A stretch of 35,134 bases of DNA. Source: an uncultured Prevotella sp. (lineage in GTDB: Bacteria > Bacteroidota > Bacteroidia > Bacteroidales > Bacteroidaceae). This document shows positions 1 to 6,839 of this stretch, one piece after another (within the stretch, counting starts at the first letter, position 1; the number at the start of each line of letters is the position of its first letter). A program made the translations under genes and the position numbers. Location of the stretch: NCBI GenBank assembly GCA_905233425.1, contig CAJOEC010000036.1, positions 1-35,134 on the forward strand, written 5' to 3'. The notes under the pieces are model-generated. The model did no database searches. It was not told the DNA's origin and saw nothing but the letters and a program-made list of their open reading frames with translations.

Positions 1-1
1 C

Positions 2-211
2 AAGTACGACATCGGCACTAACCTGAAGGGTGTGCACATCCGCTTCCGCCCGGAGGGTGTGGCCGACGACAACATCACGAGCGTGGCGTTCAAGAGCCGC
101 GTGAAGTTCAGACAGAACATGATCTTCGACATGAACGGCGTGCCCAAGAAGATTGTCGACGGTGAGCTGGTCGACTACGGCAACGACGACGACGACGGCG
201 GTGAGGGTTAG
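2..211 (+). CDS. C-terminal fragment of an unrecognised protein
   Basis: An open frame enters from the left edge and stops at TAG 209-211, giving 69 residues. The visible part alternates hydrophobic and charged residues (for example GVHIRFRPEG and VKFRQNMIFDMNG), as in beta-strand-rich or surface proteins. It ends in an acidic tail with four consecutive Asp followed by GGEG. I do not recognise the family. Codon usage (GC-rich third positions) matches the other genes here, so I take it as the true 3' end of a gene that starts outside the window. No strong terminator follows; the next bases lead into the tandem repeat field. Confidence 0.6.
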   Translation, partial: KYDIGTNLKGVHIRFRPEGVADDNITSVAFKSRVKFRQNMIFDMNGVPKKIVDGELVDYGNDDDDGGEG

Positions 212-266
212 CGAAAGGCTGAACGAACGGGAAAAGGCAAACATCGAATGGTGTTTGCTTTTTTTC

Positions 267-412
267 TTGACCACGGATTACACGGATTTCACGGATTATT
301 TTTTTTGAACCACGGATTACACGGATTTCACGGATTATTTTTTTTGAACCACGGATTGCACGGATTTCACGGATTATTTTTTTTGAACCACGAATTACAC
401 GAATTACACGAA
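267..412. repeat. 39-bp tandem repeat (CCACGGATTACACGGATTTCACGG family)
   Basis: CCACGG recurs at 271, 310 and 349, and a diverged CCACGA at 388, a constant 39-bp period. Each unit is three short steps of the type CACGGATT followed by a run of T and TTGAA. The fourth unit has drifted to CACGAATT steps. A further degenerate unit lies at about 720-755, beyond the 289-bp element, as if one array had been split. The array is non-coding; reading frames through it give only repetitive peptides. Confidence 0.85.
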
Positions 413-413
413 T

Positions 414-702
414 AATGATTATCCGCAATCAGGTGACTAAGACGCTGAAAGCGTATCCTCTCAATAACCGAGGGTACGAGCGTAGCGAGCACCCCCGGAT
501 AGCAGGTGTATGGATAACATCGACCCTAAAGGGGTCGCCCATCGCCGCTGTTGGGGCACACCCTTCGGGGTGCTTTTCTCTCCCTTCTCTAACTATCCGC
601 AGGTCGTATTCCCGAGCAAGCTCGCCTACACGCCTTTCCGACCTACGGCTATTGAGCGGTGACGCTTTCAGCGTCAGTTGCACTTCTTTGCGGATAATCA
701 TT
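414..702. mobile_element. MITE-like hairpin-rich element with 15-bp terminal inverted repeats
   Basis: The element starts with AATGATTATCCGCAA (414-428) and ends with its exact reverse complement (688-702). It is flanked on both sides by ACACGAAT (406-413 and 703-710), which could be a target duplication, though the host repeat also contains this word. Inside are several short hairpins: ACGCT/AGCGT at 442-454, CGACCC/GGGTCG at 521-537, GCAC-CCC/GGG-GTGC at 556-573, CGAGC/GCTCG at 613-624 (enclosed by AGGTCG/CGACCT at 601-644), and GACGCT/AGCGTC at 661-675. No credible protein is encoded. Bases 415-436 recur at 35036-35057, so its end is a dispersed sequence. It may be a non-autonomous element or a structured RNA. 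Confidence 0.65.
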
Positions 703-810
703 ACACGAATTATTATTTGAACCACGAATTAAACGAATTGCACGGATTGCACGAAGTTGCTGCCGAGGAGTCGGCGTAATGTTAAAAAAGTATATGAAAA
801 ACCAAAGCAT

Positions 811-841
811 TTTGCCATGACACAATTTTGCAGTAACTTTG
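811..841 (+). promoter_or_regulatory. Bacteroidota-type promoter for the thiE-like/prs operon
   Basis: A -33 TTTG (811-814) is followed after 19 bp by TAACTTTG (834-841), matching the TTTG/TAnnTTTG pattern of the main Bacteroidota sigma factor. The predicted transcription start near 847 precedes the ATG at 910. This supports choosing 910 rather than the earlier ATG at 757. Confidence 0.7.
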
Positions 842-909
842 CACGCACAACGCAGGGACAAGGTGGCACAGACAGCAAGACACCGCGTGAGAAAACTGCC
901 GTAACGAAG

Positions 910-1497
910 ATGAAACTGATAGTAATGACAAAACCGTCGTTCTTCGTCGAAGAGGACAAGATCCTTGCCACGCTCTTCGAGGAGGGCATGGAGAGTCTGC
1001 ACCTGAACAAGCCCGGTTCCGAGCCTGTCTACTCGGAAAGGCTGCTCACTCTGCTCCCCGACGACTACTACAGGCATATCACCGTGCACAACCATTTCTA
1101 TCTGAAAGAGGAATACGGATTGCGGGGCATCCACCTTGACAATGTGGGCATGGAGCTGCCATACGGCTACAAGGGTCGCGTGAGCTGTACTTGCACAAAT
1201 GCCGAAGAGGTGAGGCTGGCGAGGAAACGCGCCGACTACGTGTTCCTGCAAACAGGCATGGGCGGTGGCGACGCCGCTGCGCTGAGAAAGATTGTGGCCC
1301 AGGACCCGTCGGTGGCCAACCGGCATGTCTATGCCCTCGGAGGAGTGAACGCCGACAATATCCGCATGATGCGCGACATGGGCTTCGGAGGGGTGGTCGT
1401 CTGTTCCGACCTCTGGGACCGTTTCAACATACAGCAGGGCACTGACTACAAAGACCTGATAGTCCACTTCCTGAAACTGCAGAAAGCAGCATCGTGA
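910..1497 (+). CDS. thiE: Thiamine phosphate synthase-like (ThiE/TenI family) protein
   Basis: This 195-residue protein resembles the ThiE/TenI TIM-barrel proteins that Bacteroidota genomes usually label thiamine phosphate synthase (coupling of HMP-PP with thiazole phosphate). Family landmarks are the start MKLIVMTKP, GIHLDN near residue 76, a Ser/Cys/Thr-rich strand (VSCTC) near residue 95, and the phosphate-binding ALGGVN near residue 138. The motif usually read (V/L)xLRxK appears here as LHLNKP, with Asn where ThiE normally has a substrate-binding Arg. Catalytic competence is therefore uncertain and a TenI-like or diverged role is possible. The start at 910 lies downstream of a good promoter. 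prs follows 18 bp later, so the two are probably co-transcribed. Confidence 0.65.
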   Translation: MKLIVMTKPSFFVEEDKILATLFEEGMESLHLNKPGSEPVYSERLLTLLPDDYYRHITVHNHFYLKEEYGLRGIHLDNVGMELPYGYKGRVSCTCTNAEEVRLARKRADYVFLQTGMGGGDAAALRKIVAQDPSVANRHVYALGGVNADNIRMMRDMGFGGVVVCSDLWDRFNIQQGTDYKDLIVHFLKLQKAAS

Positions 1498-1515
1498 AAC
1501 TTAATTATATAAACA

Positions 1516-2448
1516 ATGGAAAACTCTTACATGGTATTCTCCGGCACGGCAACGCGGTATCTGGCAGAGAAAATCTGCCTGAGCCTGGGGTGTCTGCTTG
1601 GAAAGATGCAAATGACAAAATTCTCCGACGGTGAGTTTGCCGTCTCCTACGAGGAGTCGGTGCGCGGTCGTGACATCTTCTTGGTGCAGAGCACATTCCC
1701 CAACAGCGACAACCTCATGGAGCTGCTGCTGATGATTGATGCGGCCAAACGAGCCTCGGCGCGTACCATCAACGCCGTGATACCCTACTTCGGATGGGCG
1801 CGACAGGACCGCAAGGACAAGCCGCGTGTGAGCATCGGGGCAAAGCTCGTGGCCGACCTGCTGAGTGTGGCGGGAGTGAACCGCGTGATAACGATGGACC
1901 TGCACGCCGACCAGATACAGGGGTTCTTCAACGTGCCTGTCGACCACCTCTATGCCTCGGGAGTGATACTGCCCTATCTTCAGAGCCTCGGACTGGAGGA
2001 TCTCGTCATTGCCTCTCCCGACGTAGGCGGCTCGAAGCGTGCCAACACCTACGCCAAGTATCTGGGATGCCCGTTGGTGCTTTGCAACAAGACGAGGGCA
2101 AGGGCCAATGTAGTGGCCACAATGCAGATTATCGGCGAAGTGGAGGGCAAGAACGTGGTCATCGTCGACGACATGGTGGACACCGCTGGGACGATAACCA
2201 AGGCTGCCGACCTTATGATGGCTTCGGGCGCGAAAAGTGTGCGAGCCTGTGCGTCCCACTGCGTGATGAGCGGCCCGGCAAGCGAGAGGGTGCAGAACAG
2301 CGCGCTTGAGGAAATGGTGTTCACCGACTCAATACCCTATACACAGCGTTGCGCGAAGGTGAAGCAGCTCTCGGTGGCCGACATGTTTGCCGAGACCATT
2401 CGCCGCGTCATCGCAAACGAAAGCATCAGCGACCAGTACATTGTGTAA
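1516..2448 (+). CDS. prs: Ribose-phosphate pyrophosphokinase (PRPP synthetase)
   Basis: This cytoplasmic enzyme makes PRPP from ribose 5-phosphate and ATP for purine, pyrimidine, histidine, tryptophan and NAD synthesis. At 310 residues it is close to the usual family length. Visible landmarks are KFSDGE near residue 35, the catalytic flexible loop region YFGWARQDRK, MDLHADQIQGFF (PRPP synthetase signature), and the PRPP-binding VVIVDDMVDTAGT loop in the C-terminal half. The start ATG at 1516 gives the expected family N-terminus. It sits 18 bp after the ThiE-like gene and 17 bp before the thioredoxin lipoprotein gene, so the three probably form one transcript. Confidence 0.96.
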   Translation: MENSYMVFSGTATRYLAEKICLSLGCLLGKMQMTKFSDGEFAVSYEESVRGRDIFLVQSTFPNSDNLMELLLMIDAAKRASARTINAVIPYFGWARQDRKDKPRVSIGAKLVADLLSVAGVNRVITMDLHADQIQGFFNVPVDHLYASGVILPYLQSLGLEDLVIASPDVGGSKRANTYAKYLGCPLVLCNKTRARANVVATMQIIGEVEGKNVVIVDDMVDTAGTITKAADLMMASGAKSVRACASHCVMSGPASERVQNSALEEMVFTDSIPYTQRCAKVKQLSVADMFAETIRRVIANESISDQYIV

Positions 2449-2465
2449 TTTTATATAGTAATAAT

Positions 2466-3557
2466 ATGAGAAAAATGATTCCGGGCCTCTTTGTAGTGGC
2501 TCTTGTGATGGCTGCGTGCCAGCCTAATGGTTTTAAAGTGAAAGGCGTGGCCGAGGGTTTCAACGACGGCGACACTCTGTATTTCTACGACGAGATTGGC
2601 AAAAACCCGACGGACACCCTTATCGTAAAGGACGGGAAGTTCTCGATAGAAGGCGGGAGCGTCGACTCGGTGAGACTGTGCTCTGTTGTGGCCAGCGACA
2701 ATTCTGCCGGCGCAATGTTCTTCAAGGAGAACGGAAGCATCGACGTGACAATCTCGAAGACAAAGATGCCCAAGGTGGGCGGAACGAAAGCCAACAAAGG
2801 ATGGCAGAAGATGAACGAGATTCAGGCGGAGTACGCCCCGAAATTCGAGGGGCTGGAAAATGCACTCTATCTTGACGACATTGACGATGCCCAGCGGCAG
2901 AAGATCGCCGACGACTACAAGGCATTGGAGGAGGAGATGCTGGGAAGGTTCATCGATGTGGCCGAGGACAACATCAGCAACGAGCTTGGCTATTTCATTG
3001 TTACGAGCATGGCCGGCTCAACGTCGCTGAAGACCGACCGGCTGAAGGCACTCATCGAGAAGATGCCTACGGAATACAAGCAGCGTGATGCCGTCGTAGA
3101 GCTGTTGAAAGGTGTGGAGGCCGCAGAGAACACCGCAAAGGGAAAGATCATGCCAGACTTCTCGCTGCCCACCGCCGACAGCGTGCAGGTGAATGTGAAG
3201 GAACTGGTGGCACAGAACAAGGTGACGATTCTTGACTTCTGGGCTTCATGGTGCGGACCGTGCTGCGAGGAGATGCCTGAGGTGGTGAGCCTCTATGAGA
3301 AATACCATGACAAGGGTCTCGGCATCGTGGGCATTTCGCTCGACCATGAGAAGGACAAATGGCTGGATGCCATCAAAGACTTGAACATGACGTGGCCGCA
3401 GCTGTGCGACATGAGGACTTGGAACACCCCGCCGATTGAGATGTTCCAGATCAGGGCAATACCCTATACCGTGGTCGTCGACAATCAGGGTACGATTCTG
3501 GAGAAGGGGCTTCGCGGTACCGCGTTAGAAGTGTTCATAGAGGGCCAGTTTAAGTAA
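2466..3557 (+). CDS. DUF4369/thioredoxin-family lipoprotein (TlpA/ResA-like)
   Basis: This 363-residue protein has a lipoprotein signal peptide (MRKMIPGLFVVALVMAAC, lipid-modified Cys18). An N-terminal DUF4369-like beta domain (about residues 25-110) and a helical linker follow. A C-terminal AhpC/TSA-thioredoxin domain has the redox motif WCGPC (Cys263 and Cys266) and the cis-Pro region AIPYTVVVD. The family contains membrane-anchored thiol-disulfide oxidoreductases of the Bacteroidota envelope, and substrates are rarely known. I chose ATG 2466 because it yields the signal peptide; an upstream in-frame ATG at 2349 would overlap prs and lacks one. An extra Cys directly follows the active site (CGPCC). 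Confidence 0.88.
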   Translation: MRKMIPGLFVVALVMAACQPNGFKVKGVAEGFNDGDTLYFYDEIGKNPTDTLIVKDGKFSIEGGSVDSVRLCSVVASDNSAGAMFFKENGSIDVTISKTKMPKVGGTKANKGWQKMNEIQAEYAPKFEGLENALYLDDIDDAQRQKIADDYKALEEEMLGRFIDVAEDNISNELGYFIVTSMAGSTSLKTDRLKALIEKMPTEYKQRDAVVELLKGVEAAENTAKGKIMPDFSLPTADSVQVNVKELVAQNKVTILDFWASWCGPCCEEMPEVVSLYEKYHDKGLGIVGISLDHEKDKWLDAIKDLNMTWPQLCDMRTWNTPPIEMFQIRAIPYTVVVDNQGTILEKGLRGTALEVFIEGQFK

Positions 3558-3583
3558 GAGTTTTCAAAAAAATATTTAAATTG

Positions 3584-3613
3584 TTGCCCGTTTCAAAATT
3601 AATGTCTAAATTT
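3584..3613 (+). promoter_or_regulatory. Promoter for the frr-rsgA-lolA-like operon
   Basis: TTG at 3584-3586 and TAAATTTG at 3606-3613 are separated by 19 bp, fitting the Bacteroidota -33/-7 pattern. The predicted start near 3619 leaves a leader of about 33 nt before frr. Confidence 0.6.
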
Positions 3614-3651
3614 GTCCGCAAAAACGCAAACTTAACATCTTTATCAGTATT

Positions 3652-4212
3652 ATGTTAGAAGTGAAAGACACCCTGCAGAAGGCAGAAGAGAGAATGGAGA
3701 TGGCAGCATTGTTCCTTGAAGAGGAACTCAGCCGCATACGTGCCGGGAGGGCCAACGTGGCCATCCTCGACGGAGTGAGAGTGTCGAGCTATGGCTCAAA
3801 GGTGCCCCTCAACCAGGTGGCGACTGTCAACTGCCCCGATGCCCGTACCATAGCCATCAAGCCGTGGGACCGCAAGCAGATAAAGGACATCGAGAAGGGC
3901 ATCATGGACAGCGACGTGGGCATCACGCCCGAGAACAACGGCGAGGTGATACGCCTCACCATACCGCAGCCCACCGAGGAACGCCGACGCGAGCTTGTGA
4001 AGCAATGCAACAAGATTGCCGAGAAGGCTAAGGTGGAGGTGCGCAATGTGCGTGCCGACATCAAGGACAAGCTGAAGAAGGCAATAAAGGACGGACTTTC
4101 GGAGGACAATGAGAAGGACGCCGAGCTGGAGCTTCAGAAGCTGCACGACAAGTACATAAAGAAACTTGACGCCCTCATCGAGGCAAAGAACAAGGAGATA
4201 ATGACCGTATAG
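3652..4212 (+). CDS. frr: Ribosome recycling factor
   Basis: This 186-residue protein has the full length and pattern of RRF, which with EF-G splits post-termination ribosomes. Landmarks are the N-terminal helix with [18 protein letters not shown], the beta domain with [20 protein letters not shown] and IKPWD, and the C-terminal helices with [20 protein letters not shown]. Its own promoter lies just upstream. rsgA starts 5 bp after the stop codon, so the two ribosome-related genes are tightly coupled. Confidence 0.97.
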   Translation: MLEVKDTLQKAEERMEMAALFLEEELSRIRAGRANVAILDGVRVSSYGSKVPLNQVATVNCPDARTIAIKPWDRKQIKDIEKGIMDSDVGITPENNGEVIRLTIPQPTEERRRELVKQCNKIAEKAKVEVRNVRADIKDKLKKAIKDGLSEDNEKDAELELQKLHDKYIKKLDALIEAKNKEIMTV

Positions 4213-4217
4213 GCTCG

Positions 4218-5198
4218 ATGAGAGGACTTGTCGTGAAGAACACGGGGAGCTGGTACACCGTCCGTACCGACGGGGGCCAGCTCCTCGACTGCAAGATAAA
4301 AGGGCGCTTCCGTCTGCATGACATACACAGCACCAACCCTGTGGCCGTGGGCGACATCGTGGAGATAACGCCGCCAGGCGAGGGGACGGGCGAAGTGCCG
4401 TTCATCACCGACATTGCCGACCGCCGCAACTACATCATAAGGAAGTCGCAGAACCTGTCGAAGCAGAGCCACATACTGGCGGCGAATGTCGACCAGGCGC
4501 TGCTCGTGGTCACGGTGAAATGCCCCCAGACAAGCACAACGTTCATCGACCGTTTCCTCGCGTCGGCAGAGGCATACCGTGTGCCGGTGGTCATCGTGTT
4601 CAACAAGACCGACCTCTTGGACAGCGACGAGCAGCACCTTCAGCAGATGATGGTCACCCTCTATGAGACCGTGGGCTACGAATGCCGCCAGATTTCTGCA
4701 GCCACGGGCATGGGGGTGGACGAGTTGCGGCCTTTGCTACAAGGGAGGATAACGCTCCTCAGCGGCAACAGCGGGGTGGGGAAGTCAACACTTATAAACC
4801 GACTGGTGCCCGGCGCGGGACTGCGCACGGCTGAGATAAGCGAGGCATGGGAGAAAGGAATGCACACCACCACGTTCTCGGAAATGATTCCGCTCGCCCA
4901 ACTCTCAACCCTCAACTCCCAACCCTCAACTCCCACCGCCATGGGTTATCTCATTGATACTCCGGGGGTTAAGGGCTTCGGCTCTTTCGACATGAAGCCC
5001 GAAGAACTGACAAGCTATTTCCGCGAGATATACCGCACGTCTGCCGACTGCCGCTTCAGCAACTGCACTCACACCCATGAGCCGGGGTGCGCCGTGCTGA
5101 AGGCCGTAGAAGAACACACCATTGCCCTCAGCCGATATGAAAGCTACCTGTCGATGCTCAACGAAAAAGACGAGGGCAAATACCGGGGGAAGGGCTGA
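4218..5198 (+). CDS. rsgA: Ribosome small subunit-dependent GTPase RsgA
   Basis: RsgA is a circularly permuted GTPase that checks 30S subunit maturation. In the 326 residues an N-terminal OB-fold (about 1-65) is followed by G4 NKTD (129-132), G5 SA (160-161), G1 GNSGVGKS (183-190) and G3 DTPG (247-250). The C-terminal zinc site is Cys278, Cys283, His285 and Cys291. Between the switch region (HTTTFSEM) and G3 is a low-complexity stretch (about 226-242, rich in Ser, Thr, Leu, Asn, Pro). It is encoded by the CTCAACCCTCAACTCCC-type repeat at 4899-4937, which also occurs between genes in this window. The frame is intact and all GTPase motifs are present, so the protein is probably functional despite the insert. 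Confidence 0.95.
   Translation: MRGLVVKNTGSWYTVRTDGGQLLDCKIKGRFRLHDIHSTNPVAVGDIVEITPPGEGTGEVPFITDIADRRNYIIRKSQNLSKQSHILAANVDQALLVVTVKCPQTSTTFIDRFLASAEAYRVPVVIVFNKTDLLDSDEQHLQQMMVTLYETVGYECRQISAATGMGVDELRPLLQGRITLLSGNSGVGKSTLINRLVPGAGLRTAEISEAWEKGMHTTTFSEMIPLAQLSTLNSQPSTPTAMGYLIDTPGVKGFGSFDMKPEELTSYFREIYRTSADCRFSNCTHTHEPGCAVLKAVEEHTIALSRYESYLSMLNEKDEGKYRGKG
4899..4937 (+). repeat. In-frame CTCAACCCTCAACTCCC microsatellite inside rsgA
   Basis: Three degenerate steps of CAACCCTCAACTCCC lie within the coding sequence just upstream of the G3 codons. The same sequence type occurs in the intergenic stretch 15446-15484 and, on the opposite strand, inside the U32 gene at 7122-7214. Confidence 0.8.
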
Positions 5199-5219
5199 CA
5201 ACCAACACGAGAAGTTTTT

Positions 5220-5840
5220 ATGAGAAGATTCATCATTTTCCTGCTTTCAATACTGACATTGCTTCCGATCACGGCTGATAACAAGACGTCGAACTCTGCC
5301 GAGGCGCGGCGCGTCTTCGACAGGGTCTACGAAAAGGTTTTCGGCCCCAATGGCTGCACGCTGCACTACGATGTGAACATCATAGGCCTCTACAAGACCA
5401 GCGGCACCATCTGGTATAAGGAGAAGAAGCAGCGTTTCACCGACGAGCGTGTCGACACATGGAACGACGGCACTACGGCATACATGGTCTACAGGAAGAA
5501 GAAGACCGTGGAGGTGCACAACGCCAATTCCGACAAGAAAGACAAGTATTCGGGAAAGTTCAAGTTCGAGCTTGACGATTTCGACTATAGCATTAAGCGT
5601 GAGGGCGAGGATTACGTCATAACCCTCAAGCAGCGCAAGGGGGCGAAAGGCACCATCAAGGAAGCCCGCGTCACCCTCGAGCCTAAAAGGCTGTCACCCA
5701 CGCACATAAAGATAAAGGTGGCCTTCATCTGGGCAAACATCAGCATCAGCAATTTCAAGACCGGCGGCATCTCCGACAGCATGTTTGTCTTCCCCCGCAG
5801 CCGCTATGCCAAGGGCTACAAGTTTGTCGACAAACGGTAA
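5220..5840 (+). CDS. LolA-like periplasmic outer-membrane lipoprotein carrier
   Basis: This 206-residue protein has a cleavable signal peptide (about residues 1-19, ending near ITA). A single LolA-type half-barrel follows: GTIWYKEKKQRF, a VYRKKKTVEVHN strand and repeated strands ending in FPRSRY. LolA proteins shuttle lipoproteins from the inner to the outer membrane. This matches the short Bacteroidota LolA-like variety rather than the enterobacterial form, and assignment rests on fold pattern and length. It lies 21 bp after rsgA. Its end is separated by 9 bp from the converging zinc-ribbon gene, with a small ACCAAT/ATTGGT hairpin across the gap. Confidence 0.7.
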   Translation: MRRFIIFLLSILTLLPITADNKTSNSAEARRVFDRVYEKVFGPNGCTLHYDVNIIGLYKTSGTIWYKEKKQRFTDERVDTWNDGTTAYMVYRKKKTVEVHNANSDKKDKYSGKFKFELDDFDYSIKREGEDYVITLKQRKGAKGTIKEARVTLEPKRLSPTHIKIKVAFIWANISISNFKTGGISDSMFVFPRSRYAKGYKFVDKR

Positions 5841-5849
5841 CACCAATTA

Positions 5850-6836
5850 TCATTGGTTATAGGCCCCGCATCTGGGGCACTGCCCCTTATCCCTCATTTT
5901 CGCCCCGCATTGCCCGCAGACATATCGCGGGCGGCTTTTCCTGTAGTAGCGCCACAGGGCGAAGGCCACGTAGGCCACAAGAAGCGGGCAGCCTATATAA
6001 TATAATGTGGAGATGCTGAACACCACATAGTCTATTGAGCACACACCGGCCAGCCCCAGACAGTAGACCAGCGCCTCGCTGGTGGACAGCTGGCGGCGTA
6101 TGTCGTCGAGGGCGGCCACGGCCATGAGCACCAGCGTCCACACCGTGAAAAGGAACAGTTCGAGGTGCAGCGGCACGGTGAAGGGGTTCAGCGTGGGGTG
6201 GTAGTAGTAGTGGCGCCACGAGTCGGGGGCGAAGAGCTGTATGGTGCTGTAGAACACGGCGGCTGCAGCTACAAGTAGTGCCAAGAGGGTGGGGTAGGGC
6301 GACGGTATGTCGTTGAAATGCACAATCTTAGCGTTGCGTCTCATAAGTGAGCGAATGATGTAGGTTGCAGCGACGAACACCAGTACTGCCAGCATTATCA
6401 GCTTGTGGCTGTCGGAGAAGAAGTCGATGAACTGTGATATGGGGTTGTCGGGGGCCACCCGTGGCAGCATCTCCGACTCGTGAATCCACCCTATGGTGGC
6501 CTGGTCGCGTGCCACCTGTACCCATACGCTGTCGATGGTGTCGCGTGGCATAGTCTCGATGTCGGCCACGACGAGCACGTCGCCACGCACCACGGAGATG
6601 GTGTCGACAATCATCTCGCTGACAAATTCCGACGGATGCTGTGCAATGAGGCGCAGCGTGTCGGCGGTGACAAGGAAATTGTAGTTCTGGGTGTAGTGGT
6701 GGGTGGTGTAGAACGATATGGAGTCCATCTGCTCCTCGGTGGGCACCCAAGCGTCGGGCGTCTCCGCCTGCTGGTGGTAGCAGGAGCAGAGCGCGACGCA
6801 CGCTGTCAGGAAAAAGTATCTCAGTATGTATCCCAT
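5850..6836 (-). CDS. Membrane lipoprotein with SH3-like and C-terminal zinc-ribbon domains
   Basis: This 328-residue protein begins with a lipoprotein-like signal (FFLTACVALCSC). An extracytoplasmic domain follows (about 40-135) whose strands (DTISVVRGDVLVVADI, then a WVQVARDQATIGWIHE stretch) look like a bacterial SH3 fold. About five hydrophobic helices lie between residues 142 and 300. The protein ends in a zinc ribbon with two CxxC pairs (CGQCG and CPRCG). Such proteins are common in Prevotella but I know no function. It starts 3 bp after the U32 peptidase stop and is probably co-transcribed with it. Confidence 0.7.
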   Translation of the reverse strand: MGYILRYFFLTACVALCSCYHQQAETPDAWVPTEEQMDSISFYTTHHYTQNYNFLVTADTLRLIAQHPSEFVSEMIVDTISVVRGDVLVVADIETMPRDTIDSVWVQVARDQATIGWIHESEMLPRVAPDNPISQFIDFFSDSHKLIMLAVLVFVAATYIIRSLMRRNAKIVHFNDIPSPYPTLLALLVAAAAVFYSTIQLFAPDSWRHYYYHPTLNPFTVPLHLELFLFTVWTLVLMAVAALDDIRRQLSTSEALVYCLGLAGVCSIDYVVFSISTLYYIGCPLLVAYVAFALWRYYRKSRPRYVCGQCGAKMRDKGQCPRCGAYNQ

Positions 6837-6839
6837 TTG

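Noticed and set aside
415..720. About 100-residue reading frames on both strands in the hairpin-rich element
   Set aside because: They read straight through inverted repeats, occur on both strands, lack any fold-like pattern and have no promoter; they are by-products of the repeats.
842..909. TPP riboswitch before the ThiE-like gene
   Set aside because: I looked for the CTGAGA and ACCTGA-type core of the THI box and did not find it in the leader.
757..1497. A 246-residue form of the ThiE-like protein from ATG 757
   Set aside because: The promoter (811-841) lies within that extension and the extra residues are not family-like.
5842..5857. ACCAAT/ATTGGT hairpin as a strong bidirectional terminator
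   Set aside because: There are only six pairs, no adjacent T-run on either strand, and it overlaps a stop codon; at most a weak element.
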